Positions 53,397 to 62,739 are shown, counted from the stretch's first letter. The stretch is DNA of 64,000 nucleotides from Photobacterium angustum (GCF_003026365.1 NZ_PYOM01000026.1:1-64000), one strand, 5' to 3'. A program made the numbers and translations. Notes: generated by a model from the sequence alone, not told the origin.

Positions 53397-54630
53397 AAGC
53401 GATGTACAACAATCATCATCAGTTAATGTATCAGCCTCTGATCATGCATCTCGGCATATTTTATTTAAAGTATTAAAACACCTTTCTAATGCGGGCTTAA
53501 GTGTTTCTGATTCAACGGAAGGCACCGTCTTCTTTGGTGACAAACAAGCACCGCTACAAGCGAGTATTAATGTCCATAACCCGCTTTTTTATAAACGCTT
53601 ACTGACGGATGGCAGCATTGGTGCAGGGGAAGCGTATATGGAAGGCTGGTGGGATTCACCAAACTTAACCAATGTAGTACGGGTTTTGGCTAAGAACCTG
53701 ACAACCTTAGATAAGCTAGAAGCAAAAATGGGTTGGATGAGTCGAATCTCCGAACAGATTGGGCACTTGCTGCGTAAAAATACCATTAAGAATGCGCGCA
53801 AAAACATATCAGCACATTACGATCTTGGTAACGATCTTTATCGTCACTTTCTTGATCCTAATATGCTCTATTCTTCAGCAATTTACCTCAATAAAAATGA
53901 CACGTTGGATCAAGCACAATGGAATAAAATGGATCGTTTGTGTCAGAAATTAAAATTGACTGAAGACGATCATTTACTAGAAATTGGTACCGGTTGGGGC
54001 GGTATGGCGATTCATGCAGCGAAATACTACGGTTGCCGTGTCACCACTACCACGATTTCTGAACAACAATATTTATGGGCTAAAGAGCGAGTTGAAAAAG
54101 AAGGCTTATCCGATCGTATTACCTTACTCATGGACGATTACCGTGATTTAACGGGGCAATACGATAAGTTAGTATCGGTTGAAATGATAGAAGCCGTCGG
54201 TAAGCAATACCTTAAAACCTATATTGAAAAGTGTCAGTCATTATTAAAACCAACTGGCTTAATGGCGATTCAAGCAATCACAATTGCCGACCAACGTTAT
54301 GATAGTTACAGCCGTGGTGTCGACTTTATTCAAAAACATATATTCCCTGGCGGTTTCTTACCTTCAATTACCGTATTGCTTGAAAATCTAACACAGCACA
54401 GTGATTTCGTGATGCGAGATATAAAAGACATTGGTTTAGATTATGCGAAAACTCTTGAAGATTGGCATCAGCAGTTTAATGAGAATGCCGTAGCATTAGA
54501 GAAATATGGCTACGACGAAAGATTTATGAGGATGTGGCGTTTTTACTTTGCTTATTGCGAAGGTGGTTTCTTAGAGCGCACCATTAGTACTATTCAATTT
54601 GTAGCAAGTCGCCCGCAATGGAGAGAGTAA
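53389..54630 (+). CDS. cfa: Cyclopropane-fatty-acyl-phospholipid synthase-like methyltransferase
   Basis: 413 residues from the ATG at 53389, which has a GAGGG site at the right distance; an ATG six bases upstream is too close to it. Blocks typical of CFA synthases are GSIGAGEAYMEGWWDSP, NISAHYDLGNDLYRHFLDP, the SAM-binding LEIGTGWGGMAIHAA and VSVEMIEAVG. It transfers a methylene or methyl group from SAM to a double bond in membrane phospholipid acyl chains. In this operon it may be a specialised copy acting on lipids during photo-oxidative stress. Confidence 0.92.
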   Translation: MLRSDVQQSSSVNVSASDHASRHILFKVLKHLSNAGLSVSDSTEGTVFFGDKQAPLQASINVHNPLFYKRLLTDGSIGAGEAYMEGWWDSPNLTNVVRVLAKNLTTLDKLEAKMGWMSRISEQIGHLLRKNTIKNARKNISAHYDLGNDLYRHFLDPNMLYSSAIYLNKNDTLDQAQWNKMDRLCQKLKLTEDDHLLEIGTGWGGMAIHAAKYYGCRVTTTTISEQQYLWAKERVEKEGLSDRITLLMDDYRDLTGQYDKLVSVEMIEAVGKQYLKTYIEKCQSLLKPTGLMAIQAITIADQRYDSYSRGVDFIQKHIFPGGFLPSITVLLENLTQHSDFVMRDIKDIGLDYAKTLEDWHQQFNENAVALEKYGYDERFMRMWRFYFAYCEGGFLERTISTIQFVASRPQWRE

Positions 54631-54635
54631 ATCTA

Positions 54636-55190
54636 TTGGGAAACAAACTAAAAGTGTTATTGGCCGGTATGGTGTTTAACTTCTATTGGTTAGTCGCTGT
54701 ATGGGGTCAATATCGTTTTACTTATATCTTGGTTTTCATACTAATAGCCACATGGTTTATGGAATCTAAGGCGTGGCGTTTCTCTGTATTAGCATCGATA
54801 CCCGGAATAATCATTGATTCAATGCTTAGACATTGGCAGATGTTTGATTTCCCAATACCTAATCGAACGCCACTTTTCTTTAATGTCGAAATTATTGGGC
54901 TGATACCAACTTGGCTAATATTGCTTTGGTTGGGTTTCACAACCTTTGTTTGGGTTCTACGATCATCAATTAATGGCTTTGCCACACATTGGTTGCTGGT
55001 GGCTGGCAGTCTTGGCGGTGCTTTGAGTTATTGGTCTGGAATGAAATTAGGTGCGGTAATTTGGCAACTTGAAACGTTAGATACATTCTTTGTGTTAATA
55101 GTGATCTGGTTTGCTGTAACGGCGTATCTTTTATGGTTACTGCGTGTTTTAAATAAAGAGCCAAATAATCCGACAGCAAAGGAGCAATAA
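54636..55190 (+). CDS. DUF2878 membrane protein
   Basis: 184 residues from TTG at 54636, which has a GGAGAGAG ribosome site eight bases upstream; an ATG at 54618 is in frame but lacks a site and lies inside the cfa gene. There are about six membrane helices. The family signature is FNFYWLVAVWGQYRF at the start and a S-x-x-G-x-x-x-D-S motif (SIPGIIIDSML). Function unknown; it occurs in the same photolyase-cfa operons in other bacteria. Confidence 0.78.
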   Translation: MGNKLKVLLAGMVFNFYWLVAVWGQYRFTYILVFILIATWFMESKAWRFSVLASIPGIIIDSMLRHWQMFDFPIPNRTPLFFNVEIIGLIPTWLILLWLGFTTFVWVLRSSINGFATHWLLVAGSLGGALSYWSGMKLGAVIWQLETLDTFFVLIVIWFAVTAYLLWLLRVLNKEPNNPTAKEQ

Positions 55191-55751
55191 ATGCGATCAC
55201 TCGTTATCTTTTTTGGTTTATTGATGTGCTCCAATGTTGCTAAAGCAGAAACGGGCAATAGCAGTAAACAGATACAAAGTAACGCCTCTCCACAGTTACA
55301 GACACTCAGTGATATATACCCTTGGTATCAGTGGAAAAAAGTGGGTGAAGCAACACTTGAGTGGGGAATATGGGATATTTACAACTCAGAGCTAAAAACG
55401 CCAACAGGACGTTACAAAGGCACGGAAGATGATTTAGCTTTAATTATTAATTATTTACGTAATATCGATAAAGATGCCTTGTTGGATGCGACCGAAGAAC
55501 AATGGCAAGATTTAGGTTTTAGCAGCCAACAGATAACACCATGGATAAAAACGTTATCAACAATATGGCCAGACGTTAAAAAGGAAGACAGATTAACTTT
55601 CGTTCTCCGTAATGGTGAAGGGCAGTTTTATCAGCAAGGTAAACCACTAGGGAAAGTTCTATCACCATCGTTATCACAAAGCTTTATTGCTATTTGGTTA
55701 TCACCAAAGACATCGTACCCAGAATTACGTCAGCAGTTAATTGGAAAATAG
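55191..55751 (+). CDS. Chalcone-isomerase-like periplasmic protein
   Basis: 186 residues with a signal peptide ending AKA. The mature protein has the chalcone-isomerase-like pattern found in bacterial homologues: WKKVGEATLEWGIWDIYNSELKTPTGRY, then a helical central part and LVGK-type ending strands (GQFYQQGKPLG). Catalytic residues of plant enzymes are not expected in this branch, which may bind lipids or fatty acids. It starts directly at the previous stop, with AAGGAG upstream. Confidence 0.75.
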   Translation: MRSLVIFFGLLMCSNVAKAETGNSSKQIQSNASPQLQTLSDIYPWYQWKKVGEATLEWGIWDIYNSELKTPTGRYKGTEDDLALIINYLRNIDKDALLDATEEQWQDLGFSSQQITPWIKTLSTIWPDVKKEDRLTFVLRNGEGQFYQQGKPLGKVLSPSLSQSFIAIWLSPKTSYPELRQQLIGK

Positions 55752-55812
55752 CGATATTCAAACACTCTGTATGTTAATTATAGAAAGTTAGACAAAGGAA
55801 TAGGGTCATAAC

Positions 55813-56337
55813 ATGAAAAAAATAACCTCAATATTATTAGCATTAATGTTGCTTTTGACAGGGTGTACAGCGTCTATTTCTGATTATAAATCTTCACAAC
55901 CCAAGTTTGATTTATTTGGTTACTTTGCTGGTAAAACAACAGCATGGGGAATGTTGCAAGATTATAAAGGTAAACAAACGCGCCGATTTACAGTTGATAT
56001 TGTTGGTACAGTAAAAAATAGTACCTTAACCCTTGTCGAAGACTTTGTTTTTGATGACGGTGAAACCCAACAGCGTATTTGGACGATAGAAAAACAAGCT
56101 GATGGACGATATACCGGAACTGCAGGCGATGTTATTGGTGAAGCGCAAGGGGTTGAGATAGGTAATGCGCTGCAATGGCAATATACCTTAGCGATCCCTG
56201 TAGATGATTCCGTTTATAATATTAAGTTTAATGACTGGATGTATCGGCAGGATGAAAAGCACATGTTCAATGTTGCAACTATGACCAAATTTGGCTTTGA
56301 AGTGGGTAAAGTGACGTTGTTTTTCCAAAAAAGATGA
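55813..56337 (+). CDS. DUF3833 lipoprotein
   Basis: 174 residues. The lipobox is LLTGC (Cys18). The mature domain matches DUF3833: FDLFGYFAGKTTAWGMLQDYKGKQTRRFTVDI, EDFVFDDGE and NFNDWMYR-like ending strands (KFNDWMYRQDEKHMFN). Probably outer-membrane-anchored in the periplasm and beta-rich. It is the last gene of the LitR-type operon and is followed by a terminator. Confidence 0.85.
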   Translation: MKKITSILLALMLLLTGCTASISDYKSSQPKFDLFGYFAGKTTAWGMLQDYKGKQTRRFTVDIVGTVKNSTLTLVEDFVFDDGETQQRIWTIEKQADGRYTGTAGDVIGEAQGVEIGNALQWQYTLAIPVDDSVYNIKFNDWMYRQDEKHMFNVATMTKFGFEVGKVTLFFQKR

Positions 56338-56390
56338 GTAATTTAAATTTGTAATACCACATTTTCTCTATCTATTTATATCGCAATAAT

Positions 56391-56417
56391 AAGCCAGTTT
56401 GATTGACTGGCTTTTTT
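56391..56417 (+). terminator. Terminator of the light-response operon
   Basis: AAGCCAGT and ACTGGCTT form a stem with a short loop and a six-T run, 54 bases after the DUF3833 stop. The rest of this gap up to 56594 shows nothing recognisable. Confidence 0.8.
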
Positions 56418-56594
56418 GTGCGAATAATCACGTGGTAACCTATATATTATTTTAAATCAATACTTTGGAATCTAGTTACTACTTTGGATGGATATTTGCT
56501 GAAATTCGATATCAAAATGTGATAAAGAAACAGAAAGAAGAAAACGGTAACCATTAAATACGAGAGATCGTTCTCTTCTAGCACATCTTTAATC

Positions 56595-56627
56595 AAAAGA
56601 TTAAAAGCCTACATTAAAGCAGGCTTT
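56595..56627 (-). terminator. Terminator of ybjD
   Basis: Read on the minus strand, AAAGCCTGCTTT-aatgt-AGGCTTTT with a T-rich flank, about 25 bases after the ybjD stop. Confidence 0.65.
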
Positions 56628-56652
56628 GATTTAACTAACTTGATGTTGGCTA

Positions 56653-58311
56653 TCACCCAAAACCACGCGACATTGCAACGATACGTTTTAATACCCAACG
56701 GATAAGTAAAGGTGTACGGTTGTTTTTCTCATCGCGAGTGTATTTAACGATTGCCAACGCCATATCGGGTTTCGCTGTTTTTCTTAATACCTTATGAATG
56801 ATTTTACGCATCGGTATTTTAGTATCCGTGATGTTTGCCAAGTCACGAAACAAAGGTTCATAGCCATTCTTATATAAGAAATGCTCAATATCTCTTGCTG
56901 GTAATACAGTTAATCGTTCACGCTCGGGATCATCACCAAGCATATTACGCACTTTTTCAGCGTATTTTTTACCTGCGGGATCGCCATCTGCCACTAAATG
57001 CCATTCAATACCGAGTATCTTTGCTAACTTGATCAATGGCTTTAATCCACTTTGCGCAAACTCAATGATTTGAATCCCTTCTGCGGCAAGGTTATAACCA
57101 TTTAGGTGCGCCATTTCATTAAATAGCCATACTTCCGTTTCTCCTTCAACCAGCAGCCATACTCTTGCAAAGAAAGCACTTGGGCGATGCATTCGTACGT
57201 GAAAGGTGACTTTGCGCGTATCATCTTTACTTAATTCCCCATTGTCTACGCCATAAACTTCTGTTTTATGTGGCTGACGGATCAATTTCTTAATCGCAGT
57301 TAATGGTGCAGACGTTAATAGCTCGGGGCTGTTAGTGGTTAAGATCTTTTGCATCGGCATGTTTTGAATAAACGCCCACGCCTGATGGAGCATGATTGGA
57401 TGCAAACGACCTTCTGGATCTTCTAAGATCATGATAGGTCGTGAAATACGTTTTAACTCGACAGGACCTCTTGCTCGAATATATTCATTCAATAATCCCA
57501 TTAACAATAAACGCGCCTGCTTTGTCATGTGAGGTTGAATGAGTTGATCAAACGGATTCGCATATAAACCATGCGTATTGCTCTGTTGTAATGAAGAGTA
57601 GTGCGGCGACAAGGCTTTACTTCGCTGGTGGGGCGCAAAGGCAAAGTAATGATCTACTAATGATCGTAACGTAGTAATACTACTTTTAATTTCAGCTGTA
57701 CTAACATGACCGGGCTGAGTCATTAACCGCCGACAGGTATTATCTAAACGCTTTTGTACGCGAAGTTCTTGCGGCGTTTGCGCTGATGTCTGTTCATTAC
57801 TGCCGTCATGACGTTCTTCGTGTAGACGTCTCGAATCACGAATACGGACAATAGGGTGAAGCACCATTAACTGACGAATGAACTTATCCGTATCAGGATG
57901 TGAAATGCCATGACCATTTGGATGTAAAAATTGTCTATTAGTAATGATCTTATCGTTTTCAATATGGCTGTGAATTTGATAGTAAAAATGTTTTATACCG
58001 TCTTTTTCTGAGAGAAAAGGCTGAAACCCACGATAGCGACGGGCATTATGTTCGCCTTTATAATCTTCATACCAATGTAAAACAATCTGAATTTCTGTCG
58101 CTCGTTCATTACCCAATGCATGATCGATATGGAAATCGGAAAAATTAAACTCGTAAAACTCAGCATCTGGAGACAATGCTAAACAAAGCGCATCGAGCAA
58201 AGAGGATTTACCCCACGCATTTTCACCAATAAGGACTGTTAACTCTTTAAAAGACAAGGATAAACGCTTAATACCACGGAAACCGGATATTTCAATTCTT
58301 TCTAAATGCAT
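56653..58311 (-). CDS. ybjD: OLD-family ATP-dependent endonuclease (YbjD-like)
   Basis: 552 residues, the same length as E. coli YbjD. The N-terminal ABC-type ATPase has Walker A in IGENAWGKSSLLDAL (about residue 29), and the signature and Walker B regions follow (RPIMILEDPEGRLHP). The C-terminal TOPRIM nuclease begins WLLVEGETEVWLFNEMA and continues with LVADGDPAGKKYA. This is the chromosomal OLD-class branch with DUF2813, of unknown physiological role; other OLD proteins act in phage defence. Single-gene unit. Confidence 0.9.
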   Translation of the reverse strand: MHLERIEISGFRGIKRLSLSFKELTVLIGENAWGKSSLLDALCLALSPDAEFYEFNFSDFHIDHALGNERATEIQIVLHWYEDYKGEHNARRYRGFQPFLSEKDGIKHFYYQIHSHIENDKIITNRQFLHPNGHGISHPDTDKFIRQLMVLHPIVRIRDSRRLHEERHDGSNEQTSAQTPQELRVQKRLDNTCRRLMTQPGHVSTAEIKSSITTLRSLVDHYFAFAPHQRSKALSPHYSSLQQSNTHGLYANPFDQLIQPHMTKQARLLLMGLLNEYIRARGPVELKRISRPIMILEDPEGRLHPIMLHQAWAFIQNMPMQKILTTNSPELLTSAPLTAIKKLIRQPHKTEVYGVDNGELSKDDTRKVTFHVRMHRPSAFFARVWLLVEGETEVWLFNEMAHLNGYNLAAEGIQIIEFAQSGLKPLIKLAKILGIEWHLVADGDPAGKKYAEKVRNMLGDDPERERLTVLPARDIEHFLYKNGYEPLFRDLANITDTKIPMRKIIHKVLRKTAKPDMALAIVKYTRDEKNNRTPLLIRWVLKRIVAMSRGFG

Positions 58312-58454
58312 AAAACTCTATAAACCTCGTTTATTCCTGTATACGATATAGTAAATCACTCGTTGATTCGCGAGAACTGATCACATATTGATAGCATGAT
58401 ATGCTTTAAATAGTTAAGTGATTTCAAACAAATAATAATAGAAGGAAGAGTTAG

Positions 58455-58850
58455 ATGGCTAAGATTATTCACTCAATGATCCGTGTGTTAGATCTTGACG
58501 CTTCATTAAAATTTTACAAAGAAGCATTAGATTTAGAGATTGCTGAGCGTTTAGATTTTGAAGGGTTTAGTCTGGTTTACTTACGTAACGATGAAAATGA
58601 TATGGAGCTTGAACTGACTTGGAATGAGGGAACGGAAGAACCGTATACCCATGGTACAGGTTATGGTCATATTGCTGTCGCTGTTGACGATTTAGAAGCT
58701 GAACATGCAAAATTAACTGAATGTGGTTATGCGCCTTTAGAGATTAAAGAGTTTTTCCGTGAGGGGACTTTATTAGCGAAGTTTTTCTTTGTGCAAGATC
58801 CGGATGGTTACAAAATTGAGTTTTTACAACGCCATGCTCGCTACCAGTAA
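58455..58850 (+). CDS. Glyoxalase I-like VOC protein
   Basis: 131 residues, close to GloA in length and pattern. The four metal-ligand positions of Ni-type glyoxalase I appear conserved: His6 (IIHSMIRV), Glu in DMELELTW, His in GYGHIAVAVDD and Glu in YKIEFLQ. It would isomerise the methylglyoxal-glutathione hemithioacetal to lactoylglutathione. It differs enough from canonical GloA that another VOC substrate remains possible. Transcribed alone. Confidence 0.82.
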   Translation: MAKIIHSMIRVLDLDASLKFYKEALDLEIAERLDFEGFSLVYLRNDENDMELELTWNEGTEEPYTHGTGYGHIAVAVDDLEAEHAKLTECGYAPLEIKEFFREGTLLAKFFFVQDPDGYKIEFLQRHARYQ

Positions 58851-59057
58851 CATTTAAGCATAGAAGATTTAATGGATAGTAAGATGATAAATAGCAATTA
58901 GTCTTACTATTCCTTAAATGATTACCATTAATCATGCTATATTGATATCTATCACAGTTATTTTGTCTTACAGTGAAATCATTTAGGCTAAATAGGTGAC
59001 TTATACTAAACATATCTCTCATTCATATGAGTCCTTCAGGGAGAGACGTAATTTTTT

Positions 59058-60818
59058 ATGACAAAGAATAATAAAAAAGCAAAGATTACATTTGCTCATA
59101 TCAATGATACGCATTCAAATTTTGAACCATCATCTATATCACTAAATTTACCTGAACACGTTTTAGATACTGAATCCTCGGTATATGCCAGTTGTGGTGG
59201 TTTTTCTCGTATTTCATCGGCGGTGAGTGAATTAAAAGCTGAAGCGTATTTGAATCAACGAGAATTCATGTTTTTACACGCAGGTGATTGTTTCCAAGGT
59301 ACATTGTATTTCTCACTATATAAAGGTATGGCTAATGCTGTATTACTGAATGCTATTGGTGTAGAGGCAATGGCGCTTGGTAATCATGAGCTTGATATGG
59401 GTAACGATTGTGTGGCTGATTTTCTTGATCATACGCATTTTCCGTTACTAGCTGGTAATTGGGATCTGTCGCAAGAAGATCAGACCAAGTCTAATCCGCT
59501 ACGAGATAAAGCCAATGTTTACGCTTATGACAATAGCACTGAAACTGCGAAATATATTGTAAAAGATGTGCATGGTGAGCCTGTTGCGATTTTTGGTTTG
59601 GCTATTGAAAATATGGCTGGCATTGCGAACCCAGATCCTGATACTCACTTTATGAATGTTGAGACGGTTGCGCGTAACACTGTTCAACATCTACATGAGC
59701 AGGGTATTAATAAGATTGTTGTGTTAAGCCATCTAGGCTATGACCATGATATTGAGCTTGCTGAAGCTGTTAATGGAATAGGCGTTATTATTGGTGGTCA
59801 TACTCACACCATGCAAGGTGATTTCACCAACATTGGTTACGGTAAAACCGATAAATACGCACACACTGTTAATAATACCTGTGTTGTTCAAGCGGGCTGT
59901 AATGCACTTGCTGTGGGACATATAACACTGGAGTTTGCAGAAGACGGAACTATTGAACAAGCGTTTGGTGCTAATCAACTATTACTTGGGCGTCAATTTA
60001 CAGTAGATGCAAGCCGTACCGAGCATTTAGAAATTGATGATCATGAAATCGTTCGTCATTTTTTAAGCGAGCAAGATAACATTCGTTTTGTAGTGAAAGA
60101 TCCTATCATTGAAAATATTCTCAATGAGCACTATCGTCCTGCGGTACGCGCACTGCAAACAGAAGAAATTGCTGTCATTAACGAGCCGCTTCGTCATATT
60201 CGTATTCCCGATCAGCGTGGCCCAAGCCAAATAGCTCCTTGGGTTGTTGAAAGTTTTGTCTGGAAAGCTCGTGAGCTAGGCTATAACGTTGATTTTGGTA
60301 TTCATAATGCTGGTGGCGTTAGGTGCTCGTTAAATCCAGGTATTATTACACCTGCAGATATCGCGGGGAAATTATTACCGTTTGCTATTGGTATTATGAT
60401 TTATAGCGTTAAAGGTAAACGTATTCGTCAAGCGCTTGAAGGAGCGATTGATAATGCGATTAATAATGGTGTAGAAGGAACTGGCGATGGAAGTTTTCCC
60501 TATGTGGCAGATCTTCGATATACCTATCGTTGTTGTGCAGTTAAAGGTACACGAATTGAGCTATTAGAGCATTTACAAGACGGTAAGTGGATACCTGTTG
60601 AAGATGAGAAAGTTTATAGTTCAGTTTCATCGGGCTATACCGCAACAGGTAAAGAGGGCTATGCGCCATTGTTAGATTACATTAAAGAGCCAATGCCGCT
60701 TAACGTTACAATGGCTGATGCTTTTGAAGCTTATGCAAAAAAGAAAAAATACTTTGATGCACCAGTAGATAATAAAACGGTTTATATTCCCTGTACTGGC
60801 AATAAAGATGTTGCCTAA
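59058..60818 (+). CDS. Bifunctional metallophosphatase/5'-nucleotidase without signal peptide
   Basis: 586 residues. The metallophosphoesterase motifs are complete: FAHINDTHSNF, HAGDCFQGTLYF, ALGNHELDMG, VVLSHLGYDHD and GGHTHTMQGD. The C-terminal 5'-nucleotidase substrate domain (about 350-560) has NAGGVRCSLNPG and the VSSGYTATG-type ending. Most UshA-type enzymes are exported, but here the N-terminus is MTKNNKKAKITFA with no hydrophobic signal, so the enzyme is predicted to stay in the cytoplasm or use another route. Ends at a strong terminator. Confidence 0.9.
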   Translation: MTKNNKKAKITFAHINDTHSNFEPSSISLNLPEHVLDTESSVYASCGGFSRISSAVSELKAEAYLNQREFMFLHAGDCFQGTLYFSLYKGMANAVLLNAIGVEAMALGNHELDMGNDCVADFLDHTHFPLLAGNWDLSQEDQTKSNPLRDKANVYAYDNSTETAKYIVKDVHGEPVAIFGLAIENMAGIANPDPDTHFMNVETVARNTVQHLHEQGINKIVVLSHLGYDHDIELAEAVNGIGVIIGGHTHTMQGDFTNIGYGKTDKYAHTVNNTCVVQAGCNALAVGHITLEFAEDGTIEQAFGANQLLLGRQFTVDASRTEHLEIDDHEIVRHFLSEQDNIRFVVKDPIIENILNEHYRPAVRALQTEEIAVINEPLRHIRIPDQRGPSQIAPWVVESFVWKARELGYNVDFGIHNAGGVRCSLNPGIITPADIAGKLLPFAIGIMIYSVKGKRIRQALEGAIDNAINNGVEGTGDGSFPYVADLRYTYRCCAVKGTRIELLEHLQDGKWIPVEDEKVYSSVSSGYTATGKEGYAPLLDYIKEPMPLNVTMADAFEAYAKKKKYFDAPVDNKTVYIPCTGNKDVA

Positions 60819-60852
60819 ATACTAGGTATACTCACCGATAGAAAGAAAGCTT

Positions 60853-60890
60853 AAGCCGACTAACAATTTACTGTTAGTCGGCTTTCTTTT
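60853..60890. terminator. Terminator overlapping the end of the BASS-like gene
   Basis: AAGCCGACTAACA and TGTTAGTCGGCTT form a 13-bp perfect stem followed by a T-rich run on the plus strand, ending the nucleotidase transcript. The right arm contains the last codons and stop of the convergent gene, so the two 3' ends share the structure. Confidence 0.85.
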
Positions 60891-61821
60891 TATCGACAAA
60901 TGAATTTTGGTGATCAAATTTAGTCTTGGCGATGAGTTTGATAATAACGGGTAAAGCATAAGTCGGAATTTGAATCGCTGCCATCAGTGCTAAATATTCA
61001 AATCCCAAATAACTGCTTGCTATGGTGTAGGTAAGTAATACATTACGATTAGCTGCAGTAATGGCATACAGCGTTTTGGATTGCTGATTACTCTTATAAT
61101 AGGCTAAGTAAGTGATACCGAAAAATAATCCGCAAATTAAACAACCCAGTAGTAAATAGCTCATACCTTCGTGTAATGAACGTTCAAACATTTCCCTCAA
61201 AGGAGCGACAAGCCCAAGCGGAAAAGCAAAAATAAGCAGAACGGTTAACTTAGATATTCTGTTATGAATTTTCTGCAATACTTTTGGGTTTATCATTTTG
61301 TAGCAAAACGCAGAAATAGCCATTGGTCCAATAATGAATATCGTCAGTCTTTGTATATATTGGACAAAATCTAAGGTTACAGTGTCACTTTGGAGTAGCA
61401 TAAGATTAAAAAATAATACGATTGGCATCATTAATGTTGATGCAATAGTCAATGCCATCGCATGTAATACATCATAACCTAAGGTTTTCGCTATTGCAGG
61501 TGTAGCAAATAATGTCCCTGTTGCAGTTACCGCCGTGATAGCAATAAATAGTGGAGTTGAAATGTTAAAGATATATAGCAATACAGCGGCGAATAAAGTG
61601 AGCCCAAGGCTATGGAAAAGCGCATAAGACCAAACAGTTTTAGATAACAACTTGCGGATAAGTAACTCTTGTTTAATTCCTAATAAAGTAAAAAGCATCA
61701 GGAAAAACAAGATATATGGTAAAGCAGGGAAGACAATACGACTAATACTAGGAAAGCTAAAACCGATGACACCTGCAAACATCAATAAAATAGCAGAATA
61801 TTTATTAAGAAAATAAAGCAT
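60874..61821 (-). CDS. BASS-like (bile acid:sodium symporter-type) transporter
   Basis: 315 residues with about nine to ten membrane helices. The layout and blocks such as ITAVTATGTLFATPAIAKTLG (crossover-like) and ITAANRNVLLTYTIASSYLG resemble bile-acid/sodium symporter and AEC-type permeases, where the N-R-N region forms part of the transport site. The substrate is unknown. It is transcribed alone and ends within the shared hairpin. Confidence 0.6.
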   Translation of the reverse strand: MLYFLNKYSAILLMFAGVIGFSFPSISRIVFPALPYILFFLMLFTLLGIKQELLIRKLLSKTVWSYALFHSLGLTLFAAVLLYIFNISTPLFIAITAVTATGTLFATPAIAKTLGYDVLHAMALTIASTLMMPIVLFFNLMLLQSDTVTLDFVQYIQRLTIFIIGPMAISAFCYKMINPKVLQKIHNRISKLTVLLIFAFPLGLVAPLREMFERSLHEGMSYLLLGCLICGLFFGITYLAYYKSNQQSKTLYAITAANRNVLLTYTIASSYLGFEYLALMAAIQIPTYALPVIIKLIAKTKFDHQNSFVDKKKAD

Positions 61822-62088
61822 AAGTTAAAATCCTTTTGTTAACTTATTGTTATCATTGTTTTTGTTCAAATACAAAAAAAGATTCTATTTGAAACAAAAA
61901 ACTATTCATTTAGTAATGTAATCGTTCTTAATAGTCTTTTGTGCTTTAGGGCAATAATCGCTAGTAATTAAGTGTTAACACATAAGAAAAACTAATGTCA
62001 CTAAAGAAATATTGTCATTTATAGGTTAAGTAAACAGACGATAAACTACTCGCGTTTATTGAATCTAATACCTTTTTCAGGGGCAATC

Positions 62089-62280
62089 ATGGCACAAACA
62101 TTTGATGTGGACGCAGCTACAACGTTGCATCTTCAGGATAAAAAAAGTTACGAAGTAACGATCAAAGGATTGATTGCACACCTATTTGATATTGTATTTA
62201 ACCGATCAAAAAAGTCAGTCACTTACAGTATTGAAGATATCCCAGTCCATTTACAGAAAGATATTGGTATTTATCGATAA
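62089..62280 (+). CDS. Small DUF1127-like protein
   Basis: 63 residues from the ATG at 62089 with an AGGGG ribosome site; ten upstream in-frame codons lack one. The C-terminal half ends IPVHLQKDIGIYR, which resembles the L..H...DIG.SR ending of DUF1127/YjiS-like proteins, and a hydrophobic-basic stretch (LIAHLFDIVFNRSKK) precedes it. Function unknown, though DUF1127 proteins are often stress-related and RNA-binding. Followed by a good terminator. Confidence 0.55.
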   Translation: MAQTFDVDAATTLHLQDKKSYEVTIKGLIAHLFDIVFNRSKKSVTYSIEDIPVHLQKDIGIYR

Positions 62281-62300
62281 CATTTTGTATTGAGATTTTT

Positions 62301-62329
62301 AAAGTCGGCATGATTGCCGGCTTTTTTTT
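62301..62329 (+). terminator. Intrinsic terminator after the DUF1127-like gene
   Basis: AAAGTCGGCA and TGCCGGCTTT (one G-T pair) with a 4-base loop and an eight-T run. Confidence 0.9.
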
Positions 62330-62448
62330 GTTTAAAATTCCGCTATTACCGCCTAAAAATAGTGAGTATTATTAGCTTTAGTTAACGTAAAATATTCATT
62401 GCTAAAAATAAAAATCTTATTAAATGATTTAGTCGTAGGAGTATAAAA

Positions 62449-62739
62449 ATGGGCTTCTTATCAAAGCTATTTGGTTCTAAAAAATCAGAGGTTACCACTC
62501 AGGAAGTTGAGCCAACTCTTTATAATGGTTACTTAATTTATCCTGAACCGAAGCAAGAAGGAGGGCAATTTAGAATCGCTGGGAGAATTTGCAAAGAGAT
62601 TAACGGAGAATTAAATACGCACCACTTTATTCGTTCAGACTTACTCAGTTCTCGTCATGATGCTGAAACATTTATGATTAAAAAGTCAGAAATGTTTATT
62701 AAACAAATGGGCGATAAAATGTTCAAACAAAAATTGTAG
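62449..62739 (+). CDS. HlyU-family protein
   Basis: 96 residues. The family pattern is MGFLSKLFGSKK at the start, YNGYLIYPEPKQEGGQFRIAG in the middle and HFIRSDLLSSRHDAETFMI near the end, matching the short HlyU-type proteins annotated in Vibrionaceae. These differ from the ArsR-type HlyU regulator, and a regulatory role has not been established for this form. It has a TAGGAG ribosome site and is transcribed alone. Confidence 0.75.
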   Translation: MGFLSKLFGSKKSEVTTQEVEPTLYNGYLIYPEPKQEGGQFRIAGRICKEINGELNTHHFIRSDLLSSRHDAETFMIKKSEMFIKQMGDKMFKQKL

